This document shows positions 32,455-44,400 of a DNA stretch of 64,000 bases, piece after piece (position 1 is the stretch's first letter; the number at the start of each line of letters is the position of its first letter). Origin of the DNA: Acholoe squamosa (Eukaryota; Annelida; Polychaeta; Phyllodocida; Polynoidae). The stretch lies in NCBI GenBank assembly GCA_949317995.1, contig OX439041.1, positions 42,269,269-42,333,268 on the forward strand, written 5' to 3'. Under the pieces are notes generated by a model. The model had not been told where the DNA came from. It saw only the letters and a list, made by a program, of their open reading frames with translations, and made no database searches. Both the position numbers and the translations under genes were made by a program.

Positions 32455-35400
32455 TTAGTAGCGGTTATGGTAGCCACCAGAGCGGTTGTCACGGTTATTG
32501 TCTCTGCCTCCCCTGTAGTTATCATTGTCACGGTTGCCACGATAGCCACCACCCCCATAGCCACCTCCTGAAATTGAAAAAAAAATATAATTGATACATT
32601 TACAAAACACTTCTTTGTGGGAGCCATCACCGTTAAGGTGCACATTTACAGTTAGGTGTAAGTGTGATAATAGCATCCTTGCTTATGATGACTTATCCAT
32701 TTATTAGTTGTAATCATGTTAACTGTGGATGTACTAGAATTCCTATTAGTATTTAACAAAGCCAGCCTACCCTACGAGTCCTAGAAAGGGAAGCTTTATA
32801 GCCTAATTTTGCTTCTGCCAGTTTCCCTGTCAGTTTTTAGACTTAACTACATGGTGTACTATAAGCAGGTCAGAGTGAGTGCATGAATTCTATTTACGAC
32901 AAGACGTTTTTACAAATAGTAGTAATGTTCATTGCATAAATACTTACGGCCTCCTCTCCGATCACCATCGTCACGGTCACGCCCTCCACGATATCCACCA
33001 CCACCTGCAAGTTGTGTCAATTCCAAGACTTAGAACCCATGTTTTTTTCAGCCACATCTCCGTGTGACTTAGAAGCCACATCTCCGTGTGACTTAGACTC
33101 CCTGTTTTGCAACTACATCTACATAAAGATGTCTACAAGGCAATGAGATTTTGAATAAGAATTTATTCCTTTGTCATAGATATGGCTACTTCCGATGGTA
33201 AACCTTCTATTCTTGTTCCGTCAGCTTCTTTGAGACTTCCAACCACCACTGGTGCTAAACAAAGACTTCTGTATCAGATGCTTTTGATAACAATATTTAG
33301 CCTTACCTCTGCCTCCTCTGTAACCGCCTCGTCGGTCCTCTGCAATATATCAAATAGATTAAATTATATCACTCATTCATTTTTTCCATTCTTGTATGGG
33401 TATTCTTAAAACAAAGAGTTTTTTTTTTATTCCCATGAAAAACAAAACCAGCTTGATTGGAGGTAATACTGGTAGTGCACTACCTTTGGTTTAAGCTGGC
33501 ATGTGAACAGTATATGTAGTTACTTTTGATAATTGCCTGAGATTTTTTAACCACACGCATCATTTACATGTACAACAAAATGTTGAATTCTTGAAGGCAC
33601 GCACCATAGTTACCATCGCGACCTCCACGTCCTCGGTAGCCACCACGGTCGCCACCTGGCATATCAGAAAAGACAATCAATACAATATGTTTATACTGAG
33701 CAAGCAAGGAAAACCTATCAAGTCTTAACAGTCATCCTTCTGAGAAGCGCCAGACATTTATTTTAATACATGCTACATGAATATTATAGCACATGTGTGA
33801 TGCATATATACATGTACACCACTGTCTAGATACTCAAGTTAACTGCACTGCACTATTAGTGACCCTATGAGGGCATCACAAGAGACGGGACTAGGGCCTA
33901 ACTAAGTTTGATAAATAGGGTGATTTGATATATAGGCCTACAATAAATCAATGAGACAGATAACTTACCGTATCCACCGCCTCGGCCACCTACAAAATAT
34001 AAATAGGGATAATTATTTCAAAAGAACGCAAAGTTAAATACCGGTAGTAGATAAATTGAGAGCCTGTTATATGAAAGGGACTGTGAACTCCTGCGTATAA
34101 GGCCCACCTCACCTATAAGGCACACTAAAGGGCCTAGTTTTTGACACTTTAATACTACTTTTAATGTAATTATGTCCCACCTTTAAAGCACAACCCCTCC
34201 TTTGGCAAGTTCTTTAAGGTGTGGTTGGCCTCAGATTCACATATAAAACGAGCCTTATATGCGGGAGATTACGGTATTTCAATCTCCATATAGAAGAATT
34301 CGCATTGTAAAACAGCGGGTTATGTCCAGTAAGACTGTGTATAAGCCTCTCCATCCCTACAGGCACAAGGATGACTCAAATGTCTAACCCAAATTGATGC
34401 TCACAGGAGCTTGTCAATGTTGGCGTGCGGCTATACGTAAGGTGCGTGTAATAGACAACGAGTGGTCAGCGGGTCTTCTCACTGACGTGCATACCAAGCA
34501 TAGCACAGTGGACCTACAGAATATGACACTGAAAGTTTATGGCTAAAAACTCATCGAATCTATGGAAGGCGAAAGTCAACGCAAGGATGACATCTGTGAA
34601 GCTGACATACTAAATTTCAGAAAGTCAAATTCCACCATCCCCTTACACGAGGGGGCAAGGCAACAGGATTATACAACGGAGTTGTAAGGCCAATGGTCTG
34701 TATTGTATTAAGTACCAGTGGTTCATTTGGTATCTAAATTTTGGATAGGGGTAGCCAATATTTTCCCAATTGTTTGAGCAGCAGAGCATATATCAAGCAG
34801 TGAGAGGATAAAAATGAAGGGCACTGACTAGAGTCTTTGCAAGGTGAGAAGGCAAAATGACACCTATAGCTAACATCAGGCTTAGTGACCACTGCAAAAA
34901 GCAGTCACAGGGAGCAGGTACGAGGGGTCTGGTGAATGGGGGAGGGGTCCTCACTCATCGCAATAACATAGCTGTCAGTGACCTTGTTGTCTTGTTGTGG
35001 ATTATAAAGATAAGGGGAGGGGGGTCTTATGCTATATAATTATTGCAAGGAAAGCATTCAAATACAGGGTGTTAAAAACAGTGTGTGACATCCAGCATAG
35101 ACTATGCACCTTACTATGTAAGGGTCATCTAATAGCTATGTGTATTTGACGCCCACATGTTAATACTGGATATATGTCCTCTATGGTTTTAGCACTCATG
35201 GCTTATTTGACACTGCAAAATACTAGGGAATTACTGACTCTAGGCTATAGACTCTTCAGACTGGAAATAATTCTCCCCCTGTTTCTACTCTGAGCAAGGG
35301 TTTCCTTGAAGAGGGGATCTGGTGATTTTTGGGTTCCATCCCATACCCTACGTAGTAAAAGCCTATAGTCTAAGGACCGTTGGCATAATAATATCCATCC

Positions 35401-38400
35401 TGGTCCGCTTTACACTGTTTGGTAGTGTGCTCTGTTTAGAAATGTTCACAATCATTATGTTGCTACCACATCCTGAAATGTCCATACATGAAAGTTGCTT
35501 TGTTTAGGGGTGCCTGGGTGATTCTCACTTTATTCTTTTAAAAAAGAAATTTGCGGCGATCCTTAAAAAGAATTAGTTCTCTTTTTCAAATAGGCAATTC
35601 AGAGGAGGAAACGTGTGAACCCCAAGCAAATAATTCTCTCTGCATGGCTACTCATACATACACTTTAGGTGTACCGGGTAAGGGTACATAGGATTAGTAA
35701 GCGACTATGTCTATGCTATTGATACATTCCTAAATGGAACATCCATATATTATTGACCTATAGGTGAAGAATGTGATTTCATCTGGAGCTTCTCTACGCC
35801 AACTACCAGTCTATCAAAAGAGGTTATTTGTCACTTCTTTATCTCTTTATCCTTTGACCTCGCTTCCTGGGCTTCCATAGCCCATATCTAAGAGTTGGAT
35901 ACAATATTCATCTGGTAAACTGATGACTAATTTGTTTTCTCACCAATGACATGACCTTAGCTGTTGAAATGACATTAACCCAACATCCATCAGTCACTCA
36001 TCCACTGACAAGCATCTATGGCAACAACATTAATCATGCATTAAACCAACATGAGAGATACACTTAGTCGGTATATTAAGTCCCTGTAGGTTATTCAAAG
36101 AGGATGACAAAGCAGGGGTGTGAAATCCTGAAACCCATTTCCTCTGAAGCATATTATACATCTCCCATGGACTAGCTTTACATTAAATGGAAATAATTAA
36201 AACAGTGAATTAGGCACTTTTTACCACCTTATGTTGTAAAGGAAGGCTGAGAATATCCATGGAGATATAAAACAGCTCCATTTGGGGTGAAATTAGATCC
36301 AATATTGGGTAAAATTATAAGACCCCCCCCCCTTTTTTTTTTATAAATGGTAACTTTTTCTCAGCAGATTTGCACAGATCTCAGATATGGTCCTGGAGAG
36401 CATCAAAACCTCTGAATTCAGTTTCTTCTGAGATTTCACACCCCTGACAAAGTTATCGGTAGTAAACTCCCCCCCCCCTTCAAAAAAGTTCATTTAAACA
36501 TCTCCGTATGTTATTCAAAACCTGCTCAATTAGGGGTTATCCTAGGTAGCGAAAAACATTCGGCCATACTAAGTTTTGATTCCCGACCACCAACGATTCC
36601 CATTGTTAGTAGGTCAGTCATTTACAAACACATTTAATGTTACATTTATACTCTCTGCCCATCGTATTTTATCTTCAGAAATGTACTGGTCATAATTTTC
36701 CCAGATGGTGTTTACAACACCCCGCCCGCACTATGTCTGACTAGTCTACACACGCTCTAACAATCACCTGAGCTCAAGTATCTAAACATATGGTTAAATC
36801 CTCTCATTCCAGTCTCTTGACTGAAGATCAAATAGTTTGGAATACTGAGCTGAAATGATCTTAAAACGATGATACAATAGCTTTACGCCAACAAGACAGT
36901 AAAAAGGTTAACTTGCCAAATCCGCCTCTGCCACCTAAAATGTATAAACAGGGTAAACTTACTTACTAAGTTCAAAAATGATCAGTGGCTTACAGCCTTG
37001 ATCGCCATAGCCAGTAGTTTTGAGTGTGGGCCAGTGATTATTTTTTTTTTCAAAAACAACCTCCCTACTTGCCCAGGTGGCCAGTGGGCTTTCCACCCAC
37101 TAGTACACTGTATCTGGTAGAAAAGGTCATCATAACTACAAGGATTCTCAAAGTGCTGGCGAAATGGTCTTATGGTGATGTTGAAATTTTAACATGCCAC
37201 AGATGTCGCTTGATTTTGCTACTTTTTTTTTAATTTTTTTTTTTTTTTTTTTTACATAGCGCCAACAAGACAGTGAAAAGGTTAACTTGCCAAATCCGCC
37301 TCTGCCACCTAAAATGTATAAACAGGGTAAACTTACTTACTATAAGTTCAAAAATGATCAGTGGCTTACAGCCTTGATAGCCATCCCATCCATTCAGCCC
37401 CCTGCTCCCAAGGAATCTTTGTAAACCATAGGGTCCACTGGGATCTTATACACAAATCCAAGGATTCTTTTCTTAAACACCCTGAACAATGAATGCTCTT
37501 TGCACACACACATTCATATAATGCTCAGTGGAAAGTTCCATTAAACATTTTATCAATCTGAATCACTTTTCATACCACCGGGTATTGTTCTCAGCCACAG
37601 AACATCCAAGTTGAAAGCATCACTTAAGTTGCAATATAGTCAGGGGTAGACACTAACACTGGCCCGATGGCCAGTGGCCTGTAGTTTTGAGTGTCGGCCA
37701 GTTAATTTTTTTTTTTTAAATCACCTTCCTACTGGCCAAGGTGGCCAGTGGGCTTTCCACCCACTAGTGGGCCGTACACTGTATCTAGTAGAAAAGGTCA
37801 TCATAACTACAATATTCACAGAGTGCTGGCGAAAATGGAATCAATGGTGATGTTGAAATTTAAGCTTTTTTTTTGACATAACACAGGCTTTTCCAGCTAT
37901 GAATTCCGGGCCAACAGCTTTACCTACGGGACAATGGATTTCTGAGTCAATTGGCCCTGGTGGCCAGTGGCTAAAAATGTTAGTCTCTACCCCTGAATAC
38001 ACCATCTGCAGACACCCATTTGGGATACTTATTCAAATACTGGCACTGAATGACACGAGTTACCTTCATGCGACTCATTTTCAGCCATGACCGAGGTCAG
38101 CAACAGATCTATGGACAGGCAATACTAGTTTATAACAAGCAATATAATTATTATAATTCTGGCTCTGTATCTGCAATGAAACTGGGACGTGAGACACTTC
38201 TATCCAGCAACACATCAAAATATCGCTCAAGTCCTGTAAATACTACACGAAGAGAGTGATGAACTGAAGCTATTTGTGCACATCTCCCAACATTTGCGAC
38301 AATATCTATTGTAAACTGATAAAACGAAAAAAATAAAATTCAGATTGTCCAGGGATGTAAGCCAGGGTGTATGAAAAATTCTAAATATACACATAGAAGT

Positions 38401-41400
38401 TCTGATTTTATTGCAAAATACAAAAAAAAAAAAAAAAAAGATCTGAGAAAAGAAATTTGGGTAAATCTAAAAGGCATCTCAAACTCTGGAAGTTCTGAAA
38501 TCAGACAAAATTCTGAAAACTTACATCCCTGGATTGTGACGGATTAATATCATTATATACAACATAAAAATAAACTTGTCATATGTACCTCTGAAGTTCC
38601 GGTCGCCAAAACGGTTTCCTGTGCGAAGAGAACAAATTGATCGATTCATTATTACCTGATACTAAATAATACTATCTAAAATACCCTTCCATTACATGGT
38701 TATTCTTAAGTATCTGGTATATACAACTTCAGCATCCTGATAGCTAGGCCTACAGCTGCAATTATTCAATTGAGTTTTAATTTATTCACATTTCTAAACG
38801 GTAGGGCATTAATTATGGTTTCACATAAGTGCCATGGTTTAGGATAATTTCATTTGAGTCCTTCGGTATTTAGATCTGCAGAGTCGGGGCTGGGGGGGGG
38901 GGGGGTGAAGAGATAAATGCCAGACCCCACATGCAGGGTGGAGAGTATTTAAACTGGTTTGATTCGCTGCGACACAGCAAGACCATTCCAAGTATTTAGA
39001 ACCCCTGTGGATAGAGGAAAAATGCTAATAAATTAAATCAAAATGAACATATGGTGAGTAGTTTAAACACTAACCTTGCTTGTTAAAGAAGTAGCCACCT
39101 TGCTTCATCTCCATGATCCTCTCATTGTTGTCAACCAGTGTCGAAACCTTCTCAGACAGCTGCAACGCGAGTGACTGAAGACGTGTGGGCTCAGTTCTGT
39201 GCATCATTACTGTCTGGGTTGGCTCGTCAAGAGATGCCTATAAATCAATTGATCACATTATAAGAATATGATCATTAACGGTAATTAATGAGGATTAAAA
39301 CGGTACTTCAACATAAAAAAACTTTGAAATAATTAGGTTGAAAATAAGTGATAAGCTTCTGAAAGCTAATGTGGAAGCATTTACATTATTCATAAATTCA
39401 AATATCACATATTATTCACCATGAGCTCCTCATTGATGATCATTTTACTAATGGTGGAATGAACGACAGGCTTGGCAAGTTCAAACATCTCAGCCAGCAG
39501 GTCGAGTGACAAAGAGTTGTAGACAGAGCTGTAGGTGAAGAGGTATGTCCGTAGAGACTCCTCCTTTATCTTCTGTGTCATCATTTCACGTACACGGTCC
39601 TTCTGGTGAAACAGGTCCCACACCTAAAAGAAGTTGCAAGGACATCAGTAGTTATTATAAATGTTGTGAACGAAAGCGAATGACCAGACGAAGAATGTAT
39701 GTTAAGTCAAATCATTTAATGTTAATGTTTAAAATCTAGGAGGTCAGTCTGTAATCTAGAAAGTCTTCTTTTTATATGAATGTTTTAGCATACTTTACAG
39801 AAACTAGGATTTTAATTTTGAAAGCTCTGAATGAAACAACTGACCTTGGCATTCATCTTCTCATTGACGATGAAGTTACAGCAGTTGTTCCAGTTGCCGT
39901 TCTTCATGGCCTTGGATGCAGCAACAACGTGCTCACGCATGCTCTCTGGGGGCCCTACCAGTGGCTGGCGCTCAGATACCCGAAGTACGTGATGGAAGTT
40001 TTTACTGATCATACGCCGCCGGGCATCAAACTCATGGGCTGAAACCACAAAGTATCTCATCAAAACATGGCACTTGGTTTCAGCCACTTGGTTCAGCTTC
40101 TAGAGGTGCGACTTATAGCATTAATTTAATGGTAGTTACTATGCAAACATGGCATAGTACCCTATGGGATATCCATGTTTAGGTAGGGGGCACTGGGGTA
40201 GTATCCATAGATTGGTGACTACACCTTATACCCCTATTGCCATAGTGGTTTGGCCCACCCTCTCCCTCCTCTCTGGTTAAGCACCACCTAGTTATAACCA
40301 TTAGCACTAGAACAAATCAGTTACAGGTGCCTCCCCATAGGTGGGATATTTATAAGGAATAGAAAGGAATCTTGCCCAGCAGGGCTATTAATAAGGAATC
40401 CAACAGAAGCTTAAATTTGATAGCCCTGCGGGGAAAAATTCTTTTCTAACCTAAATGTATAGCCCTGCGAGGCAAGATTCTATTCCTGTCAAAATTGATT
40501 AAAAAACCCTGTATACAACCAATAGACAGTATCATTAGGGTTTAGGGCTGTTCCTCTAGTTCTATAAGAAGAATGGGATGTTATCATGGTTCCTTTTAAA
40601 AGAAATCATGGCTTTTTAAAACCATGATAACATCCCTCTCTTCTTATAGAACTAAAGGAACAGCCCTAAACTAGTAAACCCTACTGATACTGTCCCTATT
40701 GGCTGTATACATGAGTTTTAACCAATTTGAAATAGAATAGAATTTGCCTCGCATGGCTATTAATAAGGAAAAGAAAAGAATCTAGCCCTGCAGGGCTATT
40801 AATAGGGAATCCAATTGAAGCTTAAATTTGATAGCCCTGCGGGGCAAATTTCTTTTCTATCCTGTACCATGGCTTTGTCAAACCATGATAACATCCCTCT
40901 CTTCTTATAGAACTAGAAAAATAACACCTAGAGGGAAGCACCTGTGCTGCCATCATCTGTGTATGGAATAGACTAGAGGATGGGCCAAACCACTTTTGGA
41001 GAGAAGGGGTGTCAGGTGTAGTTGCTAATCTGTGGATACTACTCCAGCGCCCCCTACCTAACCTTGGATATCCCATCTGGTACTATGCCGCAAACATCAA
41101 TCCCATGTAATTTCAAATTTACAAATTCTCCAATGGAAAGGCTTAATCACCCCAAAACTTCGTTAAAAATCTATTTATAACCTCAACATACCAGCCATGT
41201 AGGGGATCTCCATAAGCATAGCAGAGACGAGGTACACACACTCGAGCAGCTCGAGGTTAATGTGCATGTGGTACGGCATCTGACGCCGTTTCTCAATCTT
41301 CTCCTGCTCTGGTGTCCTCTCGTGTTGGCGTTGTAGTAACAAGCCCTACAAACACAGAAAACATCAGTGAATACTCTGCTTATCTTCTTCTGGTACACAA

Positions 41401-44400
41401 TTAAGAAATGAATTAGCTTGAATACAAGATAACTGTCCTCAGGACCATTCATTAATCACAGACGATGGGGGTGGGTGTGTTTCTGTGCTAGTTGTATTAC
41501 TACACTGCCCAATCAGCAATGGAGCATTGGGCCATGCTTGTCCCAATATAAGTCGGTATCAACTCAATATAAGCCGACATTGACCCAATGTATCCTTGCT
41601 ACCTGGGCACAGTGCATTCATTTTCTCTTTAAAAAGTGATGGATTTAAAACGATAGCTAACCTGGGCAAGTAGTTCCTTTGCACGTCCTCCACTCTGGAT
41701 GTCGACTAGACAGTTGTGGGCGTCATTTATCATGCCCTGACGGAAGGCGCACAGACCAAGTTGCACCATGGCACGGTTATACATTATCTTAAAACAGAAA
41801 TCAATTTGTTTCAATTCTAAAGGGGGAGATTTCGTTGGTATACCTACGAAGTGGATTCCTGCTATGCCCTTACAGCATGTGGTATACCGCATCCACATAG
41901 AGGTTATCATTTGTATTGCCCCACAGAGGGTCTTGTTTAGAGTTTGGTAGGAGTCCTTAGAATTGCCTTTGGTTGTTGGAGAACCTCCATATGGCGCCAT
42001 GAACTGACCAACGACCAGACAATTGAGGGTGTCTACATCTTTCAAACTTTTGTCAGTTGGGGGCAGATAAATTCATTTTCTGAATGTTTAATTCATCAAA
42101 AGTAGAGCGAGTAATAGATGTTCATTGCACTTCGACAGCTACGGTCATATTAATGGAGAGGAAACTATATTACACAATTTCACATGTGAATATATGTCAG
42201 TGTCCGTACATACAGAGGGGACAGAAAAGACACGCTTCAGACTCTGAAGTGGGCTAGGGAAGCCTATCAAAACTAGAAGATTTTTGTAAATCTATTATTT
42301 AGTTTAGTGACATGGTATGCATCTTACAGAATGACTATGCACTAAGACAGAGATATCTAGGATAACTTGGAATTGAATATTTGACCAGAGCTCTTTATCC
42401 AATCATATACGCGACCCCCTGTGGCTTCACAGGCTATTCCATCTTATTCATAGTATCCCCTCCTCTTTTTAAGATTACAACAGACGTAATGCACACAAGA
42501 AGAATGCAATTTTAAAGATTAAAGATAAAAGTTAAACGGCCTGAGATAAAAGTTACTGCCGACTCTTATTACATTACTCTGATTTACACAAGATTCAGTC
42601 ATACATAACAAACTAACCTGGGTTGGGATGTCAGAATGCTCAATGTTATCTTGGAGATGTGACATGAGCATCAGATCACGGGCTTCATACCATCGGTCAT
42701 GCAGTGCATGGTGGTAGATGTGACATAGAATGGCGCGTGTTCGTATCCTATCTGTATTATCCTTGGCATAGATATAGGTGCAAAACTTGTCCATTTTCTT
42801 TTCAGAGCCCTCCTCGATGACTGGGTAACTCTTGTGCTCTCTTTTCCGCCGTTCGGCATCAGTCTCTGTTTTCTCTTCTGGTACAGCTTCTTTGTTCTCA
42901 CCATCTTCTTCTGGTTTCTTCTCTCCCTCTTTGGGTTCCTCTGCGCTTTTGTCATCTGCAGGCTTAGCATCTACGATTGTGATTTCTACTTTGGGTACCT
43001 CTGGTTCAGACTGTTCAGGCTCTTCTGGTTCAGGTTGTGGGGTCTCTCCGGGTAACAACCGCCTCGACCTCTTGTCAAACTGTCATAGATTGAAATATTT
43101 GTTAGTTACAGACTAGTAGTAAACAGTCAGCATATCTGTTGCTAACTGATTCCAATTTATGCTCTATCAGCAAAGAAACAACCCTAGCATATAGTTGTTT
43201 TAATCGTAAAATGTCAAAAGACAATGAGGTATGATTTATACAATTTATGATTGGGACAACTTGCTCAAACATTACTGAACCTTTCAAGGGAGCCTTCAGG
43301 ACAACTACCCTTAAAAACAGGGATGGAATGGATCACAAAATCCCTATAATACGCTCAATTTGCACCTCGAAAATATCACATGTGGATTGTATTTGTTTTT
43401 AGAACTTGAAAATAATGCTGATTAATTGTGCTGAAGACTCTCAGATGACCAAATCGACTAAAAAAAAAACACGCCCAAATTGGAGAAAAGGTCTAGGGTC
43501 GGCCCTGTTATACACACCTTTCTTTTTTTTGCCTAGTCTTATATGTACTACGGTATACCTATCTAGGAAGATCTAAAGGCCAAATTGGCTGCTATCTAAT
43601 GAAATTTTATGAACTTCTAAGAAAAATCACGGGCCCATATTTAAACCATGGGCCATTGGCCCCCAGGCCAGCTTCGTGTCTGATACTGACTGAATGTGGA
43701 AGTGATATCTCGTATGGGACACAAGATCAAAATTGTTATACATAAAAGTTACTCACTTTATAATACATGTGCTCCACACGTTTGAGGTATATACGGCAGA
43801 TCTCTTCTGTTGTAGAGCGTCCAGACATGTACTCCTCCAGGTCTCTAAGAATTTTACACACAACTCTTTCATCTTTCAACCGCTCTACATACTCTGTGCT
43901 GTGTGCATCACATCCCTGTAGCATTTTAATGAACTCCTCATCAAGGCGCTCAACAATGGTAAGAATACAGGCACGGACACGGAAAGGGGGACCAGAGGCA
44001 AAATCCTCAGATTCCTCAGCCACGTTAGCTCCCACAATGATATCGGTGTTCTCCTGCAACTTCTCCAACAGGTCCTGGACAAAGGCCACACACTTTTCCC
44101 ACATATCTTGTTTCATGTGATTAGCAATGCTAGAGTTGTAGTCAAAGATGGCAGAGACAATATCAAACATAAGCCTGACATCTACACCAATGCCAAGGTT
44201 GTGCGCAGCAGCAATGCTTCGCAGCTCAATCAGCATTTCAATCTGGGTGTTCCGGTCGGTAGCTTTCTTGCCACGGGCACTAATTATCTCTATACGTTTC
44301 TTCTTGACAGCATCATGAGTAATCTCTGCATCTTTAGAGAACATTTTAGGCCTCTCAGATGTGAGTGGGGCACCACCCTTGATGGTAGTCCATTCTCCAT

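Larger units (their letters stand above)
32455..38618 (-). other. EIF3C: EIF3C RGG-tail exon cassette (8 small exons)
   Basis: After exon 10 (ending FFNKQ) the protein continues as [10 protein letters not shown] and then a Gly/Arg/Asp/Asn/Tyr tail with about 13 RGG or RGGY/RGGR motifs, ending SGGYHNRY. Exon sizes are 30, 18, 18, 21, 51, 33, 57 and 113 nt. All but the last start and end in phase 1 and are multiples of 3, so each can be skipped or duplicated without frame loss. RGG boxes bind RNA and are arginine-methylation targets; that this tail does so is inference. Vertebrate eIF3c ends in a shorter Gly/Arg/Tyr tail. Confidence 0.92.

Noticed and set aside
36911-36916. Alternative GT donor (gttaac) five bases after the GC donor of the 18-nt microexon
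   Set aside because: It would make a 23-nt exon and break the phase with the following exons; the GC donor keeps the frame in both copies.
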